Shown one piece after another: positions 36,931 to 45,078 of a stretch of DNA of 64,000 bases. Source of the stretch: Bacillota bacterium (GTDB taxonomy: Bacteria; Bacillota; Clostridia; Lachnospirales; Lachnospiraceae); NCBI GenBank assembly GCA_023411555.1, contig JAEYOQ010000032.1, positions 1 to 64,000 of the forward strand, written 5' to 3'. The position numbers and the translations under genes are program-made. The stretch's first letter is position 1. The number at the start of each line of letters is the position of its first letter. The notes under the pieces are model-generated. The model made no database searches, was not told the origin of the DNA, and saw only the letters and a program-made list of their open reading frames with translations.

Positions 36931-39102
36931 ATGAGAATCAACCATAATATTTCGGCTTTAAAAGCTAACAATCAGCTGGCAAAAACAAATAGTACACTGG
37001 ATAAGAGCTTAGAGAAGTTATCCTCTGGCTATCGTATCAACAGTGCAGCAGATGATTCTGCAGGCTTAGCAATTTCAGAAAAAATGAGAACGCAGATTGC
37101 AGGTCTTGATCAGGCATCCAGAAACGCTTCCGATGGTATCTCTGTTATTCAGACTGCAGAAGGTGCATTGATTGAAGTTGAATCCATGCTTCAAAGAATG
37201 AGAGAGCTGGCAGTTCAGTCTGCAAATGGTACCTACACAACAGAGGATCGTATCGCAATTCAGGCAGAAATCGATCAACTTAATGAAGAGATCACAAGAA
37301 TTGCAGAAACTACTGAGTTTAATACCATGACCCTATTAGATGGTAATATTGACCGTAAATCCTATTCCAATAATAGTAACGTGAACCTGGTTTCTTTATC
37401 CGATAACGTAGGCATCGGTAATTATGGTGTTAAAATTATTCAGGATGCAAGACAGGCGGTTGCGGTTGGTGGTGTAACCAAGTTTAGCGGTTTGACAACC
37501 ACGGCGACCATTAGCAAGGATCAGGCAGGAACAATTAACATCAATGGCGAAACCGTTAAAGTGGAAGAAGGGGATACCATTGATCAAGTATTCGAAAAAA
37601 TCAGAAATGTATGTGATAACGTAAGTGTTAATGTATTTGCAGTGGATACTTCAGCCACTCCATCCACTACAGCAAACATTGAACTAGCAGGTTATACCAG
37701 TAAAACCTTAGAAGCTGGTGACAGACTAGTGTTCGCTACCAAGGAGTACGGTTCAGACCAATCCATATCAATCTTCTGCGATAATGCGGATTTGTGTGAT
37801 TTACTCGGTTTGACCTCTAAGGGTGTATCCGTTCAGGGCTTTGATGCAAAGGCTGAGCTGGAAATAAAAACTCCTACCTCCAATTTCGAAAATACAGCAA
37901 CCTTATCCGTTAGGGGTAATGAGGTAACGGTAACCGATCGTAATAACTTTAAGATGGTATTCCAAGTGAAGCCGGGAACCATAGGCTCAGAATATACAGA
38001 TGCAAAAATTGATGATAGTACTAAGGCAGCTAGCCAAAGCCAGCCACCGCATACAATTGAAGTTGGTGGACAGCTTGTAACTGTTTCTCAGGATGCAAGA
38101 CAGGCTGTTGTGCTTGGTAATACGATAACGGGAGATCCTACTGCTGTTCTTCCTGCAGGAAATATTGAAGTTAAAGTTGGGGCAACAACAGTTACAATCA
38201 ATGCAGATGGAACAACAGATACTATCACATCAATCTTGGCTGAAATAGATGCTATTGCTGGCCTGAGTGCTTCTGCAGTAGCTAACGATGCTACATCGGA
38301 TTCTACTTCTGCTACCGCTGTTGCAGGTTATGATACAACAACATTAGCAGCGAATACTCGTTTACTTATAGTGTCAGATCAATATGGATCAGCTGCAAAG
38401 ATATCAATAAAATCTGATAGTGCGAATCTTGCGGCAGCATTAGGTCTTTCAACCACTTTAGTGGCAACGCAGGGCTATGACGCAAAGGTAGATTTAACTT
38501 ATCCAAAAGATAATGTTTCAGTTACAACCAACGGTAAGGAAGTTATTGTAACTGAAGGTGTCACTAGTACTTCATATACGCTCGATGATGACGATAAAGT
38601 CGGAACCAAATTTACAGATAAAAAAGTCATAGCACCCAATGCCGATGCCGTAGATAGCAAGGTGGAGAGTGATGGCATCGACGTAACTGTGTGCGTACTG
38701 GATGCAGGTCCGATGGATCTTCAGATTGGTGCAAATGAAGGACAGACCATGGCGGTTCGTATCCCTAGAGTTACACCGGAGACCTTGGGAATCGATAAGG
38801 TTAATATCGGTACAGCAGATGGTGCTCAGAAAGCAATCACATTGTTAGATACAGCAATTAATACGGTTTCTTCTATTCGTTCCAAATTAGGTGCTTACCA
38901 GAATCGTCTAGAGCATTCCATCTCCAACCTGGATACCACTTCTGAGAACATGACAGAATCCTTATCCAGAATTTCGGATGTAGATATGGCAGAGGAGATG
39001 GCTGAATATACTCAGAAGAACGTATTAGCTCAGGCCGGAACCTCTATGCTTGCTCAAGCTAATCAAAGACCTCAGACAATCCTTTCCTTATTACAAGGAT
39101 AA
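36931..39102 (+). CDS. Flagellin with enlarged, duplicated variable region
   Basis: 723 aa, far longer than the ~270-500 usual for Firmicutes. The conserved D0/D1 N-terminus (MRINHNISALKANNQL, then SSGYRINSAADDSAGLAISE) and C-terminus (LSRISDVDMAEEMAEYTQ, ending QTILSLLQG) frame a ~500-residue variable region. That region holds two related ~215-aa modules, each starting at QDARQAV and containing AGYT/AGYD, VSVQGFDAKAEL or VATQGYDAKVDL, and a V(T)GKEV-like strand. It is assembled outside the cell into the filament. The upstream 140-base leader has TTTCGGCT/AGCCGAAA arms and GGA motifs, possible CsrA sites. AGGTGAT precedes the ATG. Confidence 0.95.
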   Translation: MRINHNISALKANNQLAKTNSTLDKSLEKLSSGYRINSAADDSAGLAISEKMRTQIAGLDQASRNASDGISVIQTAEGALIEVESMLQRMRELAVQSANGTYTTEDRIAIQAEIDQLNEEITRIAETTEFNTMTLLDGNIDRKSYSNNSNVNLVSLSDNVGIGNYGVKIIQDARQAVAVGGVTKFSGLTTTATISKDQAGTININGETVKVEEGDTIDQVFEKIRNVCDNVSVNVFAVDTSATPSTTANIELAGYTSKTLEAGDRLVFATKEYGSDQSISIFCDNADLCDLLGLTSKGVSVQGFDAKAELEIKTPTSNFENTATLSVRGNEVTVTDRNNFKMVFQVKPGTIGSEYTDAKIDDSTKAASQSQPPHTIEVGGQLVTVSQDARQAVVLGNTITGDPTAVLPAGNIEVKVGATTVTINADGTTDTITSILAEIDAIAGLSASAVANDATSDSTSATAVAGYDTTTLAANTRLLIVSDQYGSAAKISIKSDSANLAAALGLSTTLVATQGYDAKVDLTYPKDNVSVTTNGKEVIVTEGVTSTSYTLDDDDKVGTKFTDKKVIAPNADAVDSKVESDGIDVTVCVLDAGPMDLQIGANEGQTMAVRIPRVTPETLGIDKVNIGTADGAQKAITLLDTAINTVSSIRSKLGAYQNRLEHSISNLDTTSENMTESLSRISDVDMAEEMAEYTQKNVLAQAGTSMLAQANQRPQTILSLLQG
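37438..38640 (+). repeat. Tandem duplication inside the flagellin variable region
   Basis: CAGGATGCAAGACAGGC occurs at 37441 and again at 38089, an offset of 648 bases (216 codons). Similarity at protein level continues through each copy. The copies have diverged, so the duplication is old or under diversifying selection. Confidence 0.75.
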
Positions 39103-39130
39103 TCGTTATTATTTGTATAGGAGGTAGGAG

Positions 39131-39610
39131 ATGAATAAAGAGTCAATTAAAGCATTTACTGCAAGGGTGACGCAGGCATCCAGAAGTGAACTGACTGTAA
39201 TACTGTATGAAATGATTCTTACAGAAATCAAGGAAGCAAGAGAGGCCTTTGAACAAGGTGATTTGAAAGCCTTTGATAAGGAACTGAAGCTGGCACAAAA
39301 GTATATAACAGAACTGCAAGCCACCTTGAATTACAGCTATTCAATATCCTACGATTTACTCAGCTTATATCTGTTTGTAAATAAAAGTATAATTCAAGCA
39401 ATCATTCGTAGAATTCCGGATACACTTGACAGTGCCGAAAGTGTACTGAAAAAGCTTCTGGTAGGGTTCGAAGGTGTTTGCCAATCCGATAAGAGTGGTC
39501 CTGTTATGAGGAACACACAGCAGCTCTATGCGGGCTTAACCTACGGCAAAGGTTATCTTAATGAGACTTTCATAGATCCGAGTAACAAAAGCCGCGGGTT
39601 CATTGCATAA
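39131..39610 (+). CDS. fliS: Flagellar export chaperone FliS-like protein
   Basis: 159 aa helical protein. The segment AFTARVTQASRSELTVILYEMIL (residues 8-30) matches the FliS core pattern (x-TASPxELxxMLYDGAI), here with ASRSE. FliS binds the flagellin C-terminus and prevents premature polymerisation before export. It begins 29 bases after flagellin with GGAGGTAGGAG, strongly suggesting co-translation of chaperone and client. The tail beyond ~130 is longer than typical. Divergence in the core motif keeps the symbol slightly tentative. Confidence 0.82.
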   Translation: MNKESIKAFTARVTQASRSELTVILYEMILTEIKEAREAFEQGDLKAFDKELKLAQKYITELQATLNYSYSISYDLLSLYLFVNKSIIQAIIRRIPDTLDSAESVLKKLLVGFEGVCQSDKSGPVMRNTQQLYAGLTYGKGYLNETFIDPSNKSRGFIA

Positions 39611-39637
39611 AAGCCGTTACCAAGGAGTGGATTCCAT

Positions 39638-39721
39638 GTGAGTTCATATGAAGTACGCCGGAGGCAGTATCAGAAGGTACTTAAGCAATCTGATGTACAT
39701 AAGAATTATGTTTACAAATGA
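39638..39721 (+). CDS. Possible 27-residue basic peptide downstream of fliS
   Basis: A GTG-started frame reading VSSYEVRRRQYQKVL and ending NYVYK, with AAGGAG 10 bases upstream, 27 bases after the fliS stop. It is basic and has no recognised family. It may be a genuine small gene or a remnant of a longer one. Evidence is limited to the ribosome site and position. Confidence 0.25.
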   Translation: MSSYEVRRRQYQKVLKQSDVHKNYVYK

Positions 39722-39788
39722 TAGATTAAGATACTAAGGAAATCAAATAAACAAAAGATAATCGAAAGTACAAAAGATGAGATTATGA

Positions 39789-39840
39789 AAAAGGACGCGT
39801 CATATTTTAACTGAAAAGTTAGAATATGACGCGTCCTTTT
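39789..39840. terminator. Strong bidirectional terminator
   Basis: A 23-bp stem with one mismatch (39789-39811 with 39818-39840) including AAAAGGACGCGTCATAT and its complement, a 6-nt loop, and A/T runs on both sides. It ends the flagellin-fliS transcript and the convergent DUF2508 transcript. Nothing else is seen in 39722-39877. Confidence 0.9.
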
Positions 39841-39877
39841 ATGCCAGGAAGGCTTATATTAGGCGTGTATTATACAA

Positions 39878-40096
39878 TTAACAGTAACGCTGTTCCGTTG
39901 CTTTTGCCTGCTTAAGAAGAAAATGATATCTGTTCTGGATTGCATTCAATTCATAAATGCAGCTATCAATCAAATCGGGGTCGACAACGTTTTCAAAATT
40001 GGAATACGCAGCCTCCAAGGCTACCTTAGTTCGGTTAATCTCGTTAATAAGCATAAGATTCTCTTTAGCAGGCTTTTTCTTGGTAAATAGTCGCAT
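39878..40096 (-). CDS. DUF2508 (YaaL-like) family protein
   Basis: 72 aa from ATG 40096, which gives the usual family length (the frame opens 18 codons earlier at 40150). It starts MRLFTKKKPAKEN. A helix with NEINRTKVALEAAYSNFENVVDPDLID spans residues 16-42, and a second helix has YELNAIQNRYHFLLKQAK. In Firmicutes yaaL neighbours bofA; here the bofA-like gene is divergent and adjacent. The function is unknown, with a possible sporulation link by context. Confidence 0.75.
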   Translation of the reverse strand: MRLFTKKKPAKENLMLINEINRTKVALEAAYSNFENVVDPDLIDSCIYELNAIQNRYHFLLKQAKATEQRYC

Positions 40097-40339
40097 TTCA
40101 TCATCATCCTTACTGGTTGTACTTCGTAGGTTATATAATATCGCAGTCATTTGCCTAGGCAGCTAAATTTGCTTTCATAGTATGCCTTGACCTATTGATA
40201 GAATCATGATTTCTTACCTTGGCAATTACTTGCTAATAGTATAGTCAATAATTTTGGTTTTTATTCTATTTATTAACATAAACTGGATGAATATGTATAT
40301 AATGTTCTAGATAGATATGAATGGACAAGGGGATTGGAT

Positions 40340-40612
40340 ATGAACAGCTATATTTTTATAGCAATTATTATTGCCTGTATAATCTTTATCGGAGTTTGTG
40401 TTGTTCGACGAAGACCAGATCTATTGATTGATTTTGCCTTACGGGCTTGTTTTGGAACGGCAGGGATTTACCTGCTGAATCTTGCCCTTAGTATGCAGGG
40501 TTATCCGCTTAGTGTAGGGGTGAATGGAATCACCATCTTAACGAACGGTCTTCTTGGTTTGCCTGGCTTTTTACTGCTCTATGGCTTGTCATTGTATTAT
40601 TCCTATGTGTAA
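40340..40612 (+). CDS. bofA: BofA-family pro-sigma-K processing inhibitor-like protein
   Basis: 90 aa with three hydrophobic segments. The C-terminal signature is LNLALSMQGYPLSVGVNG, then GLLGLPGFLLLYG, typical of BofA/SpoIVFA-associated proteins. In Bacillus it inhibits SpoIVFB, the protease that activates sigma-K. Its presence points to an endospore-forming lineage. ATG 40340 is 6 bases after AAGGGGA. The symbol is by family; function outside Bacillus is less certain. Confidence 0.85.
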   Translation: MNSYIFIAIIIACIIFIGVCVVRRRPDLLIDFALRACFGTAGIYLLNLALSMQGYPLSVGVNGITILTNGLLGLPGFLLLYGLSLYYSYV

Positions 40613-41631
40613 GATGTCATATACTTAAAAAATTAATAAATAGTCTTCCGAAATTCATCTGAGGTTTGTAAAATATAGGTGGATTACTTCTGTAATTAGC
40701 TATATAATATCGCTAAGGTTCCTGATAAAGAGGCAATTACTAATACAGAGAAGTATGAAGGCTAGGGTATTAAAATACGATAGAAGGGGTTTGCTAATTG
40801 TGGATTTATTAACTATTCAGCAAAATGTGAAAGAATTTATAAAAGATAAAGGTATAAATGATACCATCGATGTTAGATTAATTGATTTGGTTTCTGAAGT
40901 TGGAGAGTTATCGAAGGAGTTAATGCGCTAAATTGTAGTAATGGTATTCTTAATGGTAGTGGTAATTAATTGATAGAAGTTAATAAATTCTTTAAAGCGA
41001 TCATTAAACCTTAGAGCTGATTATAAGCATTTAAGGAATAAAGGGTCGTTTTTTGTTTGGAAAGATAGATGCCATCCTTTATAGGAGATGACCAAATACA
41101 TATGGTCTATTATAAAATTAAATTTACAGATAACCGAATTGGAAGAGCATAACAATATTATTCGGTTATTTGAAAATAATTTGTCGTAATAGAATTAAAA
41201 AATGTTGATAATTGTTCCTTTATATTGTAATATGGTGTACTGCGTATGGTTTTCAACAAGCTAACTCGATGATATTTTTGAAAAAATAGGTTTAACATTT
41301 TGTATGATTTAGTAGGTTCTTCCTACCATTGACATTTACAATGAGGGAGCTATTTAAAGACATAGAGGTGCAGTTGAAATAAAATACTAGGAGATTAACT
41401 ATGATAGTCAATAGTCACATTAATATTTGGAAAAAGTCCAAGTCTTACTATTGATTATAACGATGTTGTTATGGAAGGAGAATGCGGTGACACTCTACTA
41501 ATGAGACAATTATACAGTGATATACCGTATAAGGATACACCTAATTAAGGGTTATAGGTTACCTTAGTAAACCTAAATTACTATATAAGGAGAGTATTGA
41601 TGTATGTTAAACGAAATACATCAGGTAGTAT
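40613..41631. other. Degenerate ~1 kb region without intact genes
   Basis: A/T-rich DNA with scattered frame fragments. These are a truncated MazG-like start (40800-40931), a 45-codon open stretch around 41412-41550 containing DYNDVVMEGECGDTLLMRQL with no start, and very short frames with ribosome sites (MIVNSHINIWKKS at 41401, stopping after 17 codons). A hairpin ATAACCGAAT/ATTCGGTTAT lies at 41130-41169. The pattern suggests decayed genes. Confidence 0.5.
40800..40931 (+). pseudogene. Truncated MazG-like nucleotide pyrophosphohydrolase fragment
   Basis: 43 codons from GTG 40800 (GAAGGGG 10 bases upstream). The frame contains LTIQQNVKEFIKDKG and then LIDLVSEVGELSKEL, the first half of the MazG E-x-x-E metal-binding motif. 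It stops at TAA 40929 where full proteins continue ~60 residues with the second half. I find no continuation in other frames, so the gene is probably broken. Confidence 0.55.
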
Positions 41632-41635
41632 ATGA
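41600..41635 (+). CDS. 11-codon upstream frame coupled to the chemoreceptor
   Basis: MYVKRNTSGSI, starting at ATG 41600 with AAGGAGAG upstream. Its TGA overlaps the chemoreceptor ATG as ATGA (41632-41635). The receptor's own ribosome site is weak (AGGT), so translation may depend on this mini-frame. This is inferred from layout only. Confidence 0.4.
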   Translation: MYVKRNTSGSI

Positions 41636-43749
41636 AGAAAGTTAAAAATGTAATAGAAGCAAGAATCAAAAACATAAAGAGATTGAACTTTACAAGACTA
41701 GTACTTATATCATTTTTGATAGTGCAGGTTGCTATTATAGGAACGATTGCATTAGTAGTCATCAACGCTATTAGAGAGCAGGCTGAGTTGAAGGTTGAGA
41801 ATCAGTTGCAAATTGATGCTGTATCAGGAGCATCCTTGGTAAATGACTGGGTTGACTATAAGCTTAAAGAGACAGAGATAGTAAGTGAAATGATTAAACC
41901 TCTAGAGGATGAGGACTCTGTTAGACGTCAGCTTAACAACCTTTTAGTAGATGATGACGTTATACTAATCTACGTAGGATATGAAGATAATACACTGATA
42001 GCAAATAAAGCAGATTATCAGGTAGACGAGAGTATAGACATTAGACAAATGGAATGGTATAAAGATGCGCTAACCGATGAGGACGTTTATTTGTCTGACC
42101 CATACGATGACGTAGTTACTGGTAAAGAGGTAGTTACATTCTCAAAGAAACTAACTGACAAAGACGGGAAGATAATCGGTGTATTTGCAATAGACGTTTC
42201 CATAGAGGATGTACATACTCATATTAAAGAGATTAATCTGTATGAAGGCAAGGAAGGCATTTTCGTAGTAGGTAATGCTGGACAGATAATCGCTAATAAG
42301 AAAGAAGGCGCCACCTATAAAGAATCAACTGCTGCAGTTACAAACGAAGCAGATGCGGTATCCACAGTGACTGTAACAGTAGAGGAAGAAGATAATATCA
42401 GAGAAAAGATAGGAAATGTATCAGATACGGCCGTACTAGATAAAATACGTAAAAGCGCTACAGGCGCATTTTTAGCAGACAATGACGGTATAGAAACAAT
42501 CTACTATTACAGATTAATGCCTGGGACATCATGGAAAATGGTCATCGAAGTACCCTACGAAATAGTAGAAAATGAAATTAAGCCTATTATACAGGAGCTA
42601 TCCATCTTCATAATCATTGTAACGGTTATTGCGTTAGGTGTAGTGGCATTCGTAGTACTTGTACTGATGAAGAAAATACTATTAATGTTAGCTGAGAAAG
42701 TGAATCAAATTGCAGAGGGAGATTTAACAGTAAGCGTAGATGGAATGCTTGTAAACTCTAACGATGTAATAGGAACAACGGCTAAAGCAATAGAGGGTAT
42801 GAAAGAACAACTAGCATTCATCGTAAATGGGTTAAAGAGATCATTAGTACAATTGAATGATGTTGTGACAGAGGTAAGCAGCTCTACGGTTGAATTACAC
42901 GATCAGTCTGAAGAAACAAGTGCAACGGTAGAAGAGCTATCTGCTAGCATGGAAGAGACAAGCGCAACAACAGAGGAAGTAAATGCTTCAATGATCAATG
43001 TTAAAAATAATTTAAACAACATTGTAGGTATTACTGAAAATTCAATACAAATGATTGATGGGATTTCTGTGAAAGCGGAAGGTATTAAAAATGAGGCTAA
43101 GGAGGCAACTCTTAAGGCAAATACAATCTATCGAGAAAGCAAAACAGAACTAGATAAGGCTATACAAAAGGCAAAGATGGTTGAAGATATTAAAGCCTTA
43201 GCAGATGCAATCAAGGAAATAGCAAATACCACCAACCTATTATCATTGAACGCATCCATCGAAGCCGCCAGAGCCGGCGAGCACGGCAGAGGCTTTGCAG
43301 TAGTAGCGGATGAAATTAAAAAGTTAGCAGAACAGTCAAAAGCTACTGTAGAACAAATTCAAAATAAAACAGTAACAGTAATAGAAGCTGTAGAAAACCT
43401 AGCCGGAAGAAGTAACCAACTGATAGAATTTATAGACGACCAGGTAATTAATGATTATAAACATATGGTCAGTATTGGTGAGTCATATAGCAAAGATGCT
43501 AATGATATCAGAGCGGATATCGAAGCCCTTGTTAAAGTTATTGAAGAGCTAGCAGCTAGTGGAGAGCAGATTACTACGGCAATCACCGAAATAAGTACTA
43601 CTATTTCTGAGAGTGCTACTGGCACAGGCATTATTGCTGAACAGTCAGCTACCATTGTGCAAAAAGTAAATACGATAAACGATAGTATGAAAGTATTAAG
43701 CGAAAGAAATGAAGAAATTGAGCGATCAATCAGTAAGTTCACAGTGTAA
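41632..43749 (+). CDS. Methyl-accepting chemotaxis protein with Cache sensor
   Basis: 705 aa. TM1 is at ~22-44, and an extracytoplasmic double-Cache sensor ~45-315 includes QMEWYKDALTDEDVYLSDPYDD, the usual Cache ligand-pocket strand. TM2 is at ~323-346, with HAMP after it. A cytoplasmic signalling coiled coil carries the receptor tip ANTTNLLSLNASIEAARAGE (about residues 530-550). It senses small molecules and controls CheA. The bundle includes adaptation-type Q/E residues (SMEETSATTEEV). It is monocistronic and ends at a clear terminator. The ligand is unknown; Cache domains of this type often bind amino acids. Confidence 0.93.
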   Translation: MKKVKNVIEARIKNIKRLNFTRLVLISFLIVQVAIIGTIALVVINAIREQAELKVENQLQIDAVSGASLVNDWVDYKLKETEIVSEMIKPLEDEDSVRRQLNNLLVDDDVILIYVGYEDNTLIANKADYQVDESIDIRQMEWYKDALTDEDVYLSDPYDDVVTGKEVVTFSKKLTDKDGKIIGVFAIDVSIEDVHTHIKEINLYEGKEGIFVVGNAGQIIANKKEGATYKESTAAVTNEADAVSTVTVTVEEEDNIREKIGNVSDTAVLDKIRKSATGAFLADNDGIETIYYYRLMPGTSWKMVIEVPYEIVENEIKPIIQELSIFIIIVTVIALGVVAFVVLVLMKKILLMLAEKVNQIAEGDLTVSVDGMLVNSNDVIGTTAKAIEGMKEQLAFIVNGLKRSLVQLNDVVTEVSSSTVELHDQSEETSATVEELSASMEETSATTEEVNASMINVKNNLNNIVGITENSIQMIDGISVKAEGIKNEAKEATLKANTIYRESKTELDKAIQKAKMVEDIKALADAIKEIANTTNLLSLNASIEAARAGEHGRGFAVVADEIKKLAEQSKATVEQIQNKTVTVIEAVENLAGRSNQLIEFIDDQVINDYKHMVSIGESYSKDANDIRADIEALVKVIEELAASGEQITTAITEISTTISESATGTGIIAEQSATIVQKVNTINDSMKVLSERNEEIERSISKFTV

Positions 43750-43769
43750 TTGAAATTAATAGGCTATAA

Positions 43770-43819
43770 ACAACCACTATATTCCATTAATACAACTGGA
43801 TTATGGTGGTTGTTTTTTT
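43770..43819 (+). terminator. Terminator after the chemoreceptor
   Basis: A 17-bp stem with one mismatch and one G-U (ACAACCACTAT opposite ATGGTGGTTGT) is followed by seven T. It lies in the 326-base gap 43750-44075, which otherwise contains the tad promoter. Confidence 0.88.
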
Positions 43820-43907
43820 GAATGGTACAGCCCTTGTACAAAATGACATAAATAAAGTCATCAATTATAGGAAATGGCCAAAGATAATATGCGACTACAT
43901 CTTTTGA

Positions 43908-43936
43908 TTGACACTATTATCCATTCGCTGTAATAT
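43908..43936 (+). promoter_or_regulatory. Promoter of the Tad pilus locus
   Basis: TTGACA (43908-43913), 17 bases, then TAATAT (43931-43936), giving a ~135-base leader before the first gene. It is the only good promoter seen upstream of the locus. Confidence 0.65.
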
Positions 43937-44075
43937 AATTACATATCAGATAATAATCTTTTTCACTCATTTGAGTATACCTTGGCTCTATAACAAGAGC
44001 TTCTATCCTATTTCAGGTAATGCTAATCCCTTTATACGTCGTTTCATATTATTCTTTATGGAGGATTCTGATTAA

Positions 44076-45068
44076 GTGAAAAAAACCATAGCACTCTTAG
44101 ATTCTGACTCAATCTATGCTGCCCGTTTTATGGAGTATTTTCAAAACAAGCAGGGATTTGAGTGGGATATAGCAGCATTTACAAAGCCGGAGAAGCTGGA
44201 AGCCTATCTTGAAGGTCATTGTATCGAGATAATTCTGACCGGTTCATTGGAGCATTTAGAGACAATACCTGCGGAAAAGCTTCAAAACTGCTATCTGCTT
44301 ACGGAGGAACATCAAGAGACCTATTCAGAACAAAATGGTATCTTTCGTTATCAATCTGTGGAGCGGATTATGGAACAGGTACTTACAGATTATATGCGAA
44401 AGCAGGATGAGAAATCGGCCATAATTAATCCGAGACGGATGAATATTATAACCGTGTTCTCACCGGTACCGGATGGGCAGGCTTCTAGTCTTGCATGGTC
44501 CATGGGCTTTATGATGGCTAGGCAGAAAAAGGTACTACTACTTCCACTGGAGCTATTTACGATAAAGCAATTCGATTTTATTGATTCGACACGTCATGGT
44601 TTATCGGAGTTCGTATATTATCTTAAGGAAAATTCTAATCCTCTCCCAAAGCTGAAAGAACTGTTAAGCTATAGCAATAATCTGGCCTTTCTGGCAGGAG
44701 CCTCTCATGGCTTCGATCTACTCTCCCTTAACAAAGAAGATATTGAACGTTGGGTTACCATGCTTCGCACCAATACGGATTATCAAAGTGTAATCTTCTA
44801 CCTAAGCTTCTACCACGAAGCCGGAATTGAATTACTTAGGCTTAGTGACCACGTAGTTATTGTTAAAGGACAGAGCTCCTATGAAAATGAGGTATATCAG
44901 GAGTGGGAGAGACAGATGGACTGTATAGGTATCGACCTTAAACAGCAAAAGTTTCGAAGTATATACCGTACGCTGGAATGGGGTGGTCTAGTAACCTATC
45001 GCAATCTGCAGGAGCTTAGTAGCAGTACGGTATGGCAGCAGGCCCAGGAATACCTGAAGGGGGAATGA
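44076..45068 (+). CDS. TadZ/CpaE-like pilus assembly protein, degenerate P-loop
   Basis: 330 aa, first gene of the Tad cluster. The N-terminal ~120 residues resemble an atypical receiver domain (KKTIALLDSDSIYAARFMEY). The rest follows the MinD/ParA-like fold of CpaE/TadZ, which localises pilus machinery. The Walker A position reads FSPVPDGQASSLAWSMG, lacking the GKT lysine, so ATP hydrolysis is doubtful. The start is GTG 44076 with GGAGG 11 bases upstream, a slightly long spacing. Identification rests mainly on position just before tadA and overall fold pattern. Confidence 0.7.
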   Translation: MKKTIALLDSDSIYAARFMEYFQNKQGFEWDIAAFTKPEKLEAYLEGHCIEIILTGSLEHLETIPAEKLQNCYLLTEEHQETYSEQNGIFRYQSVERIMEQVLTDYMRKQDEKSAIINPRRMNIITVFSPVPDGQASSLAWSMGFMMARQKKVLLLPLELFTIKQFDFIDSTRHGLSEFVYYLKENSNPLPKLKELLSYSNNLAFLAGASHGFDLLSLNKEDIERWVTMLRTNTDYQSVIFYLSFYHEAGIELLRLSDHVVIVKGQSSYENEVYQEWERQMDCIGIDLKQQKFRSIYRTLEWGGLVTYRNLQELSSSTVWQQAQEYLKGE

Positions 45069-45078
45069 CGGAGGAATT

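Noticed and set aside
37438..38640. Possible CRISPR or tandem DNA repeat in flagellin
   Set aside because: Only two diverged protein-level copies with a 648-base offset; no short direct repeats with spacers.
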